DNA of 64,000 bases from Hybos culiciformis (lineage: Eukaryota > Arthropoda > Insecta > Diptera > Hybotidae), in NCBI GenBank assembly GCA_964007475.1, contig OZ023274.1, positions 62,001-126,000 of the forward strand, given 5' to 3'. Shown here piece after piece: positions 46,976-59,425 of this stretch. The notes below the pieces were generated by a model, which saw only the letters and a list, made by a program, of their open reading frames with translations, ran no database searches and was not told where the DNA came from. Position numbers and translations under genes: made by a program. The stretch's first letter is position 1; every line of letters starts with the position of its first letter.

Positions 46976-47413
46976 AAGCCGGGATGTCGTTAAAACAGAA
47001 TTTAGCAACAGAAACAGAATCCCATACATTTAAACAGGATTTATTCTGCGACAGAATTTTACAACAGAATTCAGCGACAGAAAAATTCATTCTGTCCACA
47101 GAATTTGAATAACCTCAAATGAGGTTATTTTCTGTTTCTGTTGCCGAATGTCAATTGAATTTGATTTAATTTTTTTTTGTCTTTGTTTATTTACGTTTTT
47201 TCGAGTTTTTTTTGTCGGGAAAAAAAATTAAATATTAATAATAAATAATTTTTAAAATTGTGATGACAAGTAAATCGTTCAATGACAACAATTGTTTCTG
47301 TTTTAAAGGCAGCAATCTCCTGAGGTTCTGACCAGAATTTCAGTATCAGAATAAATTTTTCTGTCGCTGATTCTGTTCTATTGCTAAATTCTGTTTTAAC
47401 GACATCCAGGCTT
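46976..47413. mobile_element. TA-flanked TIR element with ACAGAAT words
   Basis: Ends AAGCCGGGATGTCGTTAAAA / complement AAGCCTGGATGTCGTTAAAA, continuing for about 38 bases. TA borders. The word ACAGAAT and its complement recur more than ten times, with a central palindrome AACCTCAAATGAGGTT. 438 bases, non-coding. Confidence 0.8.
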
Positions 47414-47469
47414 TACGGAAAATAAATAAAATTAATATCTTCATTTTAAATTTGATTAAATATAAATAG

Positions 47470-47545
47470 AATAATAACATCGAAAATCGGTTTTTACGGT
47501 ACAATTTTTTCAGATAGGTAAATTAGCTATAAACAAGGCATAATG
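47470..47545 (+). repeat. Dispersed repeat, also inverted at 56524-56585
   Basis: CGAAAATCGGTTTTTACGGT and CAGATAGGTAAATTAGCT recur as reverse complement at 56524-56585. Family unknown. Confidence 0.65.
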
Positions 47546-47549
47546 GTCA

Positions 47550-49470
47550 TTTAAAAAATTGAGAAAAGCATTTTTTAGGGGTATAAAATAAATAAAAGAG
47601 CTTCTTAATACAGATAATTCACCAAATAAATAATTTAGACGAGATGTTAGAAAGAACAGAAATAACAGTAATTTTTAAACCGTTCGTGTTCATTTTAGGG
47701 AAAAATCGATGATAATTTTCGAGTTTTCGAAAATTTTATTATTGAAATAATTTTTAGAATCATAATTTTATCACATGCTGTTTCTGAATTCTTAAAAATA
47801 TACAGAATCTTCTGGTTCTTGGTAAACAGTAAAAAAATAATTTTTTATGCTTCATTTTTGGCTACATTGACAGTTTGTGTGTGGTGTGTCTATTGTGCAG
47901 GTATATTTAAATTGAATTTATAGATTGAATATGAAATACGCGATGGAAAATAATGTTAAGTAGTAGTTAAGAAATGTTAAGTAGTAGTTAACATTTAAAA
48001 AGCGACACTTATTAATAAGTAAAATCAAAGTTTTTAAAGTTTCAATCAAGATAAATTAATTAAGATAACATTTTCAAGGATTCCATATTTACAGATTCAA
48101 TTCAAAGATTCCAAGAAATTCAAAGGGTTTTTTGTCATGCAGCCCTCTCGTGGTTGCGAAAATTGCCGTACCCCGCACAATATTTCACGTGGTCTCGGCG
48201 GGAATTGGTTAAAGTTTCTAACTAGCAATTCTATGTCCAAGTTTAAACTAAACCTTTCTTATGTTAGTCAAGAGGTAGAGGAAGAAATATATTTAAAAAA
48301 AAAATTATAAAAATGTCGATTGACATAAATTTTTCTTATATAGTTCGATGAGGCTTAACTCAACTCTTCTTTCAGCTGAATTTTACAGCTACGAATTCTG
48401 TGTACACTAAGTTTTATTTATAATCATCTTCTTAGAACTTGTTGTTCTTGGTGGATTCTTTAAGATCTAGATAGAATTTTTCTATAAATATCCCTAAACA
48501 AAAATATTAGTCTCCTGATTCTACATAATTATAATTATTTTAGTATTAATTGCAATTTAACGCTAGAGTTAAAGAATTATTATCTTCTTCAATTCATATA
48601 AACATTTTTTTCTTTAATTTATGATTCCTAAGCCACTATAATAACGTGATAAGAATTAACTTTCATTTTTTGATACATTTTTCGCACATTATTTACGTTT
48701 TTGGTGTGTACATTGGGTTTCCAGTTTTTTTTAATCCCCAAAAAAAACATGTCATGTAGAAATATTAATATCAAGAACTTGTGATACAAATATATCTAAT
48801 TCTTTTTTGTCTTGTGCTAGACAAGAAAAATTGATAACAATGATATATGCACAACACAGCATTATAAATAAATAAAGACTGCATTATAAATAAATAAACA
48901 CGGCATTATAAATAAAAATATTTTGGCATAAAGAAGTATTCTTTGTTATGTTGATTGTTGACTAGAATGGCTTTAAAATTGAAAAGCAAGCAGTTGATTA
49001 AAAGTTTGATAGAATTCGAATCCGTTAAGGATTATAAAATATGAAATTTTTTAGGTCTGTCACTGTTAGAGACAAGTTTAATTTTTAATGAATTCAATAC
49101 AGAGTTCATGCTGAAAATTTTAATAATATCCTCTAAATATGGAAAATTCAAAAAATGGAAATTGGTTATATTGTTTGTATCTACTTACACAAGTTCATAA
49201 AATGTTTGTTTTGTCACAAGGGTATACTCGTAGTATAGTTTTCAATGCTGCAAATTTTCATAATATTCGGATGGGCTTAACCAAATAGCAACATTGCACG
49301 ACATTCACCGTCAATATCTTTTATTGAGATAGATCAATATAAGGATTAGAATATAGTTTTTATATATTTATTTATTCAATTAATTTTTAAATCCTTTATA
49401 TTAACTTCACCCCGTTTCCACAAACATAGAAAGTCAAAATTGATCCACTTCCCGGTATCCAATCGAGCTG
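47550..49470. other. No gene recognised
   Basis: Mostly A/T-rich. A GC-richer island at 48135-48215 (CAGCCCTCTCGTGGTTGCGA, CACGTGGTCTCGGCGGGAAT) fits no RNA or protein I know. Near 48855-48920 a unit around GCATTATAAATAAATAAA occurs three times. Confidence 0.45.
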
Positions 49471-49474
49471 ACAC

Positions 49475-49560
49475 AGGCACACAGACACAGACACAAACAC
49501 AGCACAGACACAGACACAGCCACAGACACAGACACACACACACACACACACACACACCTA
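49475..49560 (+). repeat. CA/CAGACA microsatellite
   Basis: Imperfect (CACAGA)n grading into (CA)n, about 85 bases. Confidence 0.95.
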
Positions 49561-49724
49561 TATATGAACTTCAAAAAAATTTAAATAAATATCAATTTCC
49601 TCGCATATAAAGGATTTATATCAAAAAATTTGTTTTTATGGGTTGTATTTTTTTATTCTATTTAATGAAAATATTTAATAGTAGATTACAATACATGTTA
49701 TGAAAATTTGTTATTATTCCGAGT

Positions 49725-49990
49725 TGTGTATACACACAAACACATAGGCACGAGTCATATTTATATCACGAGACCGAAGGTCGAGTTATATAATATTGAC
49801 GAGTGTCTATGAGTTTGTGTATATACACAACGAGCTGTATAACAAATTTGATTAACATGTATTGTATACTGCTTTAATGTGCATGTGAGAGGGAGTTGAA
49901 AACAATACATTTACAATGAAAAAAATAAACAAAAAAGTTCAAAATGAAGCAAGGAAATAAAATTTAATTAATACGGAACACGGAAGTAAA
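49725..49990 (+). mobile_element. Double-hairpin element family, copy 2, truncated
   Basis: Starts with TGTGTATACACACAAACACA, includes the palindrome TATCACGAGACCGAAGGTCG and GTGCATGTGAGAGGGAGTTG, and is cut short near 49990 relative to 58160-58537. Confidence 0.75.
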
Positions 49991-50028
49991 TTTATTTCTC
50001 GAAATGATTTCAAACCGGATGATTTAAG

Positions 50029-50174
50029 ATCAGCTAATTCCTAAAATATTAAAAAAAAATTAGTAATTTTTCCAAAAAAAATTATTCATTTTCTTTTTTG
50101 CAGAAAAAAAAATTTAATAATTTTTTTTTTGGAAAAATTACAATTTTTTTTTATTATTTTAGGAATTAGCTGAT
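50029..50174. mobile_element. Small MITE with long inverted ends
   Basis: ATCAGCTAATTCCTAAAATA at the left is inverted at the right (TATTTTAGGAATTAGCTGAT allowing one change), with arms of about 48 bases. 146 bases in all. Confidence 0.75.
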
Positions 50175-50528
50175 TTTCTTAAATTTTATTTTTAATTATT
50201 AAAAAAAATAATAATAATTTTATAATTATTTTTTTTTATAATTAGAAATAAAATCAAATAACTAAAATTATAAAATTATAATTTATATTTACAATAAATA
50301 ATCTCCTTGTTGCTGCCATTTTCCTCGTTAGTTGATAAAAGAAAAAAAAATTCTTACTTGACATTTGACAATTGACAGCAAACTTTATAATGTCATTTTC
50401 AATTCTTTCAGGATTAGCATTGTTCTATTTTTATTCGTTTTGTTTTTTTTGAATAAAATAAGTGCAATTTTTGAACTGTGGTAAAATTTTTGTACTAAAA
50501 TCCAACCACACTCGCTTAAAAATTTATA

Positions 50529-51655
50529 GTACGTTCCATAAGTCCGGGTACCCTCCACGCAAGATTTCCCTTTTCTGCAAAGTCCTAGGAATACCTTTTG
50601 CAAAGTCCTATGCACAGGGTATTGCCACCATTTTAATTTTAAAATCATATACCTTAACAAATTTGTATATGCGCATCGTTAAAAAATTTGACATTTGTTG
50701 TTTTCAGATTTTGAAGATTAATTTGTATATTTATTAATAATTTGCTTATATTTTGCTTAAAGAAATACAAATTTAATGAAATAGCTAAAATTCTTTTTTA
50801 TTTTTTAATGTTTTTAAGCTAAACACATAAAAACTATTAAAATGGATGACCAAAATTGACTGAAAGTGTTAGTTTGCACTTCAACATGAATTTTTACTCC
50901 CTATTGACTAGTGATTCACCGATGAAAAAGTATTTCTATTTTGGAAATTGGTTACATGCATTTGGTGAACAAATATTAAAGTATATGCAAATAATTACAA
51001 GGAGCTGATGTCTTATTAACATTATGCTAATTTAAGTTGCCGTTCTCCCTTTACGAAGTTTCTTAATTTATTTTTCATCTGATAATGGATTCTTGTAGAA
51101 CTCGACGTAATAAGACGAAAAGATAAAATAAAAATTTGCGATATCTCGCTTAGGCATCTTAGACTTGCCCATAATTTTTTTTTCAATATTTTGTTGTTTA
51201 CAAATATTACACAAGTGCCAAAAAACCAACAAAATACATGAGAAATTTTCGGCATTATGCAATATCATAAAGGAAGTGAGAATAGCTATAGTAAAATGTA
51301 AACTGAAAATCAAAGTGTAAAAAAAACCTGTATAAAATTTTTTGTCAGTATATGGTTCAATATTTTTTTATTTATAATTTTTTTTTCTAATAATATACCC
51401 ATTTTGTTATTATTTGTTATTGTCCTAGAAAAAAATGCACTAAGAAGTACGCCCAGAACTGAGGTTGTTATGGGAAATTTTAAAATTTCCCTTTGCAGAA
51501 GTTTTGTGGTAGGGTAGCATTTTGGAACGAATTTTTTGCAGAAATTGTCTCAATCATCGGACTTAGCTGTCAGATTTTGTCGTTCCAAAAGTAAATTTGT
51601 CACAGGACTGAGGTATTGTCCTGTGTGGAGGGTACCCGAGACTTATGGAATGTAC
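50529..51655. mobile_element. TA-flanked TIR element, 1.1 kb
   Basis: Ends GTACGTTCCATAAGTC / complement GTACATTCCATAAGTC, both continuing into CGGGTACCCTCCAC, with TA on both sides. The interior has no transposase; short ORFs are chance. A CATAAAGGAAGT stretch at 51268 resembles the end of the 18370 foldback family. Confidence 0.8.
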
Positions 51656-51659
51656 TATT

Positions 51660-52194
51660 AGTAGTAGAGGTTCTAAGATCTTTTAAAAATCTTTTAAAAA
51701 CATCCTTTATATCTATTTGCACGATCAGCAATTATGTATATTTCTTTTGATAGTAATAAACCTAGTGGAATGAAATAAAAAATAAAAAGTTTTCTTTGGT
51801 TAAAAAAAAATTAGCAGCGTATTCTGCAAAAAAAGCTGATATGATTTTTTTACAAAATATTTCAATATTCTATTAAAGAATTGGAATCTTTTCTTCAAAA
51901 ATGCAAAATAATATTATTTATTTTGTGAAAAAATTTTAATTTCGATCTATTTTATTTCTTAAAGAGTAAAACAATTTTAAATTTTTTTATTGACTAAATC
52001 TTTTTTTGCAGAAAACCCATTTGAACCTTTCTCTGAAACTAATCAAAAAATATACCAGATTTTGCGTTTTCTGCAAACTTAGTCGCTTAAAAAAGAAGAA
52101 GAATTCTTTCTCACAATCAGACATAGCTATCAAGGAAGTGTTCTATTCATTTAAAATTAAATAAATTTTTTTTTAGATAACTTGACGATTTTTG
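51660..52194. other. No gene recognised
   Basis: A/T-rich. Confidence 0.45.
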
Positions 52195-52198
52195 TTAA

Positions 52199-52927
52199 GG
52201 AGTTAGGGGTAGTCAGGATTTTCAAAAAATCGATTTTTTTTTTTTTGCATTTTCTTTAAGTATAATATCTTAAAAATATTCTCTGAGAATTTGAAGTCAA
52301 TCCGATCATTACTTTTCGAGTTATTCGACAAATAACAAAGAGCGCTCGGGCACTCCTAAACGCTAGTGCGAAACTTTAAATGCGTTTTTCTCAAAACTAT
52401 GTTTTTTGAACTGGTGACAACTGTAACTTGAAAACCGCTCAGTAGATTTTAATGAAATTTATACAGCTTTTAGAATACATAATAAACTCGGGCCTGATCG
52501 GAGGATTTTTTTTTTTTTCAAAAATTTCGATTTTTTAAGACTAATTAACTGTTGACTTTTTCCCAAAAATTTAGAAAAAAATTTCCTGAGTCCGCCATTT
52601 TTTTAATTTTTGAAAAAAAAAAAAAAGCTTCGATCAGGCCCAGGATTATCTATTTATAAAACTAATTTTTCTTATCCGATTGATTTTAGATGAATCTCCA
52701 AGGACTTATCATTGCCACCGCAAGGACCTTTTTTTTGGACTGGCTCAACAGAAACAACTATAACTTTGGAAATTATAAAATTTTTTTTTTTCAAATTTTC
52801 GTGACTTCAAGTCAAAACATTGTATAATAATGCCATATTATTACTTTTGTAAAATAAAACGATTTAATAGCGAAAAAAAATTACTGAAAATTATCATTTT
52901 TTCGTGTCTCTGACTACCCCTAACCCC
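52199..52927. mobile_element. TTAA-flanked TIR element
   Basis: Ends GGAGTTAGGGGTAGTCAG / complement GGGGTTAGGGGTAGTCAG, with TTAA on both sides (52195-52198, 52928-52931), the piggyBac-type target. 729 bases, no transposase. Confidence 0.82.
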
Positions 52928-53275
52928 TTAACTTGAAAACCAATTACTTGAACTAAAGAAAAATAAAAACAATTTTTTTTTCTATATTATCTATTACAGT
53001 GATTTTTATTTTTAATGATAATGAAAGATTTTCGCAAATTTTATATGCAAAACAAGCAACGAGCTAAAAAAAATCATAATACTTTTTTTGCATTTTCCTT
53101 CACTTTTCATTAAAATGTAAACTATCCTATGACTTTCTACTTAAATCCCCTCCGGGTGCCTCCAACTGCAATAAATCTACTGAAATACAAAGGAAACTAA
53201 ATTTCTTTAAAAACTCTATAACTTTCTTCTTAAGGAAAAACATGTTTGGTTCTATTAGGACGATCAATGTTATAT

Positions 53276-53304
53276 AAATAATAATAATAATAATAATAAT
53301 AACA
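53276..53304 (+). repeat. AAT trinucleotide microsatellite
   Basis: About nine AAT/ATA units. Confidence 0.95.
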
Positions 53305-53946
53305 TTATAGAGAGATATTTAATAAATTGAACATCAAGCTGAATTAAATCAAAATTTATTTTTTTTTTATCTTTCGTAATAACATCGCAACTCTAGTGCG
53401 GAATATTACACTATTTTGTCGAGCAAAGAAATTATTCCATTATTATTACTATTTTTTATATATTTTTTTTTTTAAAAATTAAGAATGACATAATTTGACA
53501 TTGACTAAATTTAATTTATTAGTGTGTGCAATAGGTTAAACAACTTCTTCTTTAATTTGCTGAACGAACGACAACCATAATAAACAAGACAGAATAAAAC
53601 ATAAATACAAATAACGGAACTGTGTAGGAAATATTTTTTAACCATGAAAATTAAAAAAAATAGAAAATATTTTTAAAAAAATTATAATAATTTATTTTCT
53701 TGGCAGTTTCATGATAGAGAAAATGTTAGTTAATTTTTTTTTTAAACATAGGAAAATTGAAATTAATCATTTAGTTAATTTAGAATTTTGAAAAAAAAAA
53801 GAAGAAAATACACCAATTTACCGCTATAAAAAAATAGTTATTTAAGTATTCACAGGAAGCTACTAATTGATTAAACATTTCGTTTTTTATAAAGTTTGTA
53901 CCTTAAGTCTTTTATTGAAGTGAAACTTCTTTAGAGGCATTGTGAT

Positions 53947-54694
53947 CAGGGTTGCCACTTCTGTGTTTCCTAAATGCAGTAGATTTCTGAAAAAACCGTA
54001 GTAAATTGAGTGAAATTGCAGTAGATATGAAAAATGAAATGTTCAGGATTTTTTTGTATGATGACTCTCAGGGTTCTCTTTAACTAATAAAACTCAATAG
54101 ATAAAGCAAATTTAAAAACAAATTTAAAAACAAATTTAAAAACAAATTTAAAAACAAATTTAAAAACAAATTTTAAAAAAAATTTAAATGTGTTTTTGTA
54201 ATACATATTTTTTATATTGTACATACTTCATATATTTATATTATACATACATGTTTTATTTTATATTCATATATTTTACATATATTTATTTTATATTATA
54301 TAATATATTTAATATTATATAAATTTTAAAATATATATATAATTTATAGTATATAATATTTTGTATTATATTCATATTTTTTCCATCGACAAATTTATAT
54401 AAATGAAAATATTTTATCAATTCATCTGGCGGTTCATATTTATCTGCACCATATCTTTTCAATTGTTTAATAATTAAAATGAGCATTGGGCTGGGCAGTA
54501 TAAAATTTTTTTTTGTGATTAACCAGCTGATAAAATATTGACCTTTTATTGCCGTTGTATAAAATTTGCTGCAAAAAAAGTAATAAAAATTTTAAAATGG
54601 ACTTTTGCAGTAGATTTCGTCTCTTTACAGTGACGTAGTAAAAGCAGATGAAATGCAGTAGATCTACTGTAATTACAGTAAAGTGTCAACCCTG
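53947..54694. mobile_element. hAT-type MITE with duplication ATTGTGAT
   Basis: Ends CAGGGTTGCCACTT / complement CAGGGTTGACACTT; ATTGTGAT at 53939-53946 and 54695-54702. The uninterrupted target reads GCATTGTGATTGAGAGT in copy 1 at 17242, confirming the insertion. 748 bases. GCAGTAGATTTCTG-type words recur in both subterminal parts. Confidence 0.95.
54106..54182 (+). repeat. AAATTTAAAAAC minisatellite
   Basis: About six units of 13-14 bases inside the hAT MITE. Confidence 0.9.
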
Positions 54695-55899
54695 ATTGTG
54701 ATTGAGAGTGAAAAAAATGTAAGTGTCAAAAGTGTATCGATTATTGTCAAAAATGCCAAAAAAGGCAAAAAAAAAAAGAAAAAAGAAAAAAGAAAAAATT
54801 TATGTGTCAGCTGATGATAAAACCGACAGCCGCTAGCAACTTAATGAAGCTTATCGGCGCAATAACCTACTCTATATTGGCTCAGAATTAAAGTCGAAAA
54901 TACTATTTTTTTTTTCGATTGAAAGGGAAATTTATTTTAAACAATAATAAAAAAAATATTTCATTTATTAATTATTAGTGCTAATTTTCAAAAAGTTTTT
55001 GGAATACAAATATGTATTCTGAATAAAAATGTTCCACATGCACCTATTTTGTAGATAATTTATTTTTGATATTAATTTTTCTTAATGTAATTTTTTTTAG
55101 TTTGTTAGTGTAATTTATTTTTGACATTAAATTACACTAATAAAATGCAGGAGGAATATTTTTATTACAATTACTTTTCGGAAGAAATACTAATGTCAAA
55201 TTATGCAGGCATATTTGAAAATGCTCTTTTAATTAAAACAGATTTTTTTAAATTTGTAATTGAGTTGTTAGTATAAATTATTTTTGCCATTAAATTCCAT
55301 TAATGCAATGCATGTAGAATATTTTTATTCCAATTCCTTTTCAGAAGAAGTACTAATAGACATGAAATTTTTCAGGCATATTTAAAAAGTTATTTTAGGT
55401 TAAACTTCTCGGGCAACAAAAAGAAAACTGATTTAAGCCACGCAGCTTTTTTTTCATACATTATTGTCGTTAATAATATAGTTGTAACCGGAATTGTGTT
55501 TACAGCTTAAAATATAGTAGAAATCATCTGGCAATCAGTGTTGCCATGCAGCCATAATTCTAGCCATTTTGAAATAATTTAAAAGCCATTATGCCACTAA
55601 ACTTTTTGAGCTTAAAAAGTATTTTAGAATTTTTAAATGTTTTTATATCTAAGTAGTCGCTGGTTTTTAATTTTGTTTGTTTAATTTTTTCTAAGCCGCC
55701 GAATTCCCCCAAAACAAGTTATTTTAAGTCGACTGGGCGCAGCAGTCGAAGCACAAAAATCAACTAGTCGCCGTCGAAAAAATCGATTGGCGTCAAGTCT
55801 TATGTGCACTTGGCCATTTTAAATATTTATTTAGCCTCCCCAGAAAATACTACTTGCCATGAAGTTTCACTTCTTCCGTGTGTCCCGAGACTCACATAT

Positions 55900-56108
55900 T
55901 TTTTTTTTTTAAATAGGTAGCTACGGTGAAATTAAGATTACCTGAAAAAAAATTTTGGGTGGGGAGCTACGGTTAGGTCGTGTCGGAGCAAAATATACGA
56001 AATTTTTTTTTTTTTAAATAGGTAGCTCCGGTGAAATTAAGATTACCAGCCGCAAAATTTTTGGGCAGGGAGGTACGGTTAGGTCGTGCCGACGCAAAAT
56101 ATACGAAA
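55900..56108 (+). repeat. Tandem duplication of about 97 bases
   Basis: TAAATAGGTAGCTACGGTGA to CAAAATATACGAAA occurs twice in a row with moderate divergence, between family G copy 2 and the foldback at 56113. Confidence 0.85.
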
Positions 56109-56112
56109 AACA

Positions 56113-56344
56113 CGAAGCAGTCATGGAACTGCCTACAGAAGTTTATACTTAAGATTTAAACTATGAAATAACAGTGGCTACAAATAATGGACTGCTTTTG
56201 GACTGATGGACTGATTTTTATTTTATTTTACATTTATTTTATTTTACATTTTGTACTGAGCAGCCCATCATTTGTAGCCACTGTTATTCATAGTTTTTAA
56301 ATCTTTAAGTATAAACTTCTGTCGGCAGTTCTATGACTGCTTCG
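56113..56344. mobile_element. Foldback MITE family H, copy 1
   Basis: Arms of about 85 bases: left CGAAGCAGTCATGGAACTGC, ACAGTGGCTACAAATAATGG; right their complements ending GACTGCTTCG. Copy 2 is at 60489-60704. Ends extend as AAAAACA / TGTGTTTTT. Confidence 0.88.
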
Positions 56345-56349
56345 TGTGT

Positions 56350-57365
56350 TTTTTTTATCCAATAAAGTTCAGTAACACTGTTTATGATATTTTTGGCTAG
56401 TGTATATTGTAATTCAAATATTTTTCCAACGCAAAGGCGTAGTATTGTTTTAACAGATTTTTTTTCTTCTCTCATATAAAGGTATATTGGAAGTTTCTTT
56501 TAAAGTTTTTAAAGCCTTGAACGCAGCTAATTTACCTATCTCAATAAATGGTACCGTAAAGACCGATTTTCTATGTTATTATCTATGATATATTTCCACT
56601 CATCACTGACTGAATGACTGGCTGATTCATTACTGCAATTTCGTCCGTTTTCATTCAAATTTGGTACGTAAAAAGAAGAAATAATTACAAACAAATTGCG
56701 TAAAAAAGAATTTATTTATTGAAGAGGTTATTGATTAAAAACAATTTGCATATTCATCAGTTTTCAACGTGCAAGGCGTGTTACAACCAACTAGTTCCAT
56801 TTATATTTAATCAAATTTAGAGAAAATCAAAAAAAAATTAGAGAAATTTAGAGAAAAATAAAAAAAAAAAATTTTTTTTAAATGTTTTAAAATAATCATT
56901 TCAATCTAAATTTTTTTTTTTCAGATAAATTTTTCTGTAAAAAATTTTCAGATGATTTAAAAAAAAATCAAATGTAAGTTTAATTTAAAAAAAAAAAGTT
57001 ATAATTTTTAAATCAAAAAAATTAAATTTAATCTTCCCAATTTTTTTTTTTTATTTATTAATTATTAGTGCTTCCATTCAAAAAGGTTATGCAGTATAAT
57101 TATTTTGAATAAAAATGTTCCACATATATTTTATTAGTGTAATTTTTTTTTCATATCAATTTTTTAAATTTCAAATTACTATAAAAAATAAGCAAAATGG
57201 AGCTTCAGAGTATTGTTATTTTATTTAAATTTACATTTTAAAATTTCTATAAAATGGAGTTAATTATTTTTTATTGTAAAAAAGTTTTATGAACTCATTC
57301 CACGGTGATATTACCATGCACGAAAGACGAAACCATGTATCAATTTTCTTAACATCGTTATCATC
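56350..57365. other. No gene recognised
   Basis: A/T-rich. The 56515-56590 part is a dispersed repeat (see 47470-47545); TCACTGACTGAATGACTGGC near 56602 is a short imperfect repeat. Confidence 0.5.
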
Positions 57366-57367
57366 AA

Positions 57368-58157
57368 AATTATTGAGGCATTGTGATTGAGAGTGAAAAA
57401 AATGTAAGTGTCAAAAATGCCTCGATTATTGTCAAAAAAAGGAACGATTATTGTTAAAAATGCCTCGATTATTGTCAAAAAAAAAAAGGCAAAAAAATAG
57501 AAAAAATGTATGTGTCAGCTGATGATAAAACCAACAGCCACTAGCAACTTAATGAAGCTTATCAGCGCAATAACCTACTCTATATTGGCTCAGAATTAAA
57601 GTCGAAAATACTATTATTTTTTTTTTCGATTGAAAGGCAAATATAATTTATTTTAAATTATTGAATAACAAATATTTCATTTATTAATTATTAGTGCTAA
57701 TTTTCAAAATATTTTTGGAATACAAATATGTATTCTGAATAAAAATGTTCCAATGCACCTATTTTGTAGATAATTTATTTTTGATATTAATTTTTCTTAA
57801 TGTAATTTTTAGTTTGTTAGTGTAATTTATTTTTGACATTAAATTACACTAATAAAATGCTGGAGGAATATTTTTATTACAATTACTTTTCGGAAGAAAT
57901 ACTAATGTCAAATTTTGCAGGCATATTTGAAAAGTCTCTTTTAAGTAAAACAGATTTTTTTTTCGAACTAATTTGTAATTGAGTTGTTAGTATAAATTGT
58001 TTTTGCCATTAAATTCCATTAAAGCAATGCATGTAGATATTTTTATTCCAATTCCTTTTCAGAAAAAGTACTAATAAACATGAAATTTTTCAGGCATATA
58101 TAAAAAGTTATTTTAGGTTAAACTTTTCGGGCAACAAAAAGAAAACATGATTTAAGC
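57368..58157 (+). mobile_element. Dispersed element family G, copy 3, 3' truncated
   Basis: Matches copy 2 from GAGGCATTGTGATTGAGAGT to AAACATGATTTAAGCCACG, where copy 2 goes on to its own end but this copy meets the double-hairpin element. A local triplication of CGATTATTGTCAAAAA lies near 57420-57480. It lacks the hAT MITE. Confidence 0.8.
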
Positions 58158-58159
58158 CA

Positions 58160-58537
58160 CGTATACACAAAAACACATAGACACGAGTCAATACTTATAT
58201 CACGAGACCGTTAGGTCGAGTGATATAATATTGAGAAGTGACCATGTGTTTTTGTGTATATACACAACGAGCTGTATAACAAATTTTATTAACATGTTTT
58301 GTATACTGTTTTATTGTGCATGTGAGAGGTAGTTGCAATTAATACATTTGCAATGCAAAAAATAAACAAAAGTTCAAAATGAAGTAAGTAAATAAAATTT
58401 ACTTAATACAGAGAATGTAAATAAAATTTACTTAATTAAATAATTACATGCGTATTGACGCATGTAATATGCCATTTTCCGAGCTAAATTTACGATTGTA
58501 AATACAGCTTACCGATCACATACACATTAAAAATTTT
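58160..58537 (+). mobile_element. Double-hairpin element family, copy 3
   Basis: First hairpin: TACACAAAAACACATAGACA with complement GTGTTTTTGTGTATATACAC, centre ACGAGACCGTTAGGTCGAGT. Second unit 58308-58537: GTGCATGTGAGAGGTAGTTG at one end and its imperfect complement CTTACCGATCACATACACAT at the other. Reverse complement of 19577-20010. Confidence 0.78.
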
Positions 58538-58964
58538 TGTGGTTACCAAATATTGTTAAAAGAAGTATTCAATATTTTTCATTCCAAACTTCTTTATTCG
58601 TTACACTTTCTATTTTAGTTCGATGAACTTGTAAAAAAAAATGTAATTATAATTTTTGTTCGAGAGAATAGTTTAATTAAAGTTTTTTTGATTAAAAATA
58701 TCGTAATGATACATACTCGAAAGATGCAATAGCGCCTCATAGGGATCCACTTTTTCTTGATTCATAATTCGAAGCAATTTACGTTTAAAAATATTTTACT
58801 ACGCGTCTTGAAACTAATTTAGATTTAAGATAACATCGTTTTCTTATGAGATATTTTGCAATATTTTACAAAAGAAAATAAAATTTAATTTCTTTATTTA
58901 ATTCAAATTTTAATATTTTATTTTATTTATTAGAATTTTTTTATTTATATTTTGGGAGCGACTA

Positions 58965-59425
58965 CAGTTACGGCAAACGTAACTCTTTTTTATTTTTTGA
59001 GAGTTACGGCAACCGTAATCCTGTTGAAAATTTACTAAAGTTATGGCAAACGTAACTCTTTTTTTATTTTTACAGTTACGGCAACCGTAATCCTGTTGAA
59101 AATTGACTAAAGTTACGGCAAACGTAACTCTTTTTTTATTTTTAGAGTTACGGCAACCGTAATCCTATTGAAAATTGTTTAAAGTTACGGCAAACGTAAC
59201 TCTTTTTTTTTTTAGAGTTACGGCAACCGTAATCCTGTAGAAAAATGTCTAAAGTTACGGCGGACGTAATTTTTTTTTTTTTTTTAGTGATTACGGCAAA
59301 GTTTTTTTTGAGCATTATGACTTTTTTTTTAAATAAAAAGTTGTTATGCTGAATGGGGGACGGCCTCCGCCTCCCCCAAACCCCCTAGGGCTTCTTTTTT
59401 TTTTATTTTGCTTTGGCGCTTCGCG
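58965..59425. repeat. Foldback palindrome-array element D with core fragment
   Basis: Four tandem units of about 65-75 bases, each a palindrome of AGTTACGGCAAACGTAACTC and GAGTTACGGCAACCGTAATC, run from 58970 to 59295. They are followed at 59345-59425 by GGGGGACGGCCTCCGCCTCC, CCCCCTAGGG and GGCGCTTCGCGC, which match the core of element A1. Confidence 0.85.

Larger units (their letters stand above)
53917..55873 (+). mobile_element. Dispersed element family G, copy 2 (with nested MITE)
   Basis: GAAGTGAAACTTCTTTAG to AAGTTTCACTTC, about 1.2 kb once the nested hAT MITE is removed. Internally two diverged halves resemble each other: 55085-55240 and 55260-55400 both run GTTAGT-TAATT...ATTAAATT...AATATTTTTATT, suggesting an old internal duplication. 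Also carries AACTTAATGAAGCTTATC shared with copy 3. Confidence 0.8.

Noticed and set aside
50385..50737. Two opposed 91-codon ORFs
   Set aside because: They span the left end of the TA-flanked element at 50529 and outside DNA; no domain.
51268..51300. Third copy of the CATAAAGGAAG foldback family
   Set aside because: Only the first dozen bases match and no inverted partner is found nearby.
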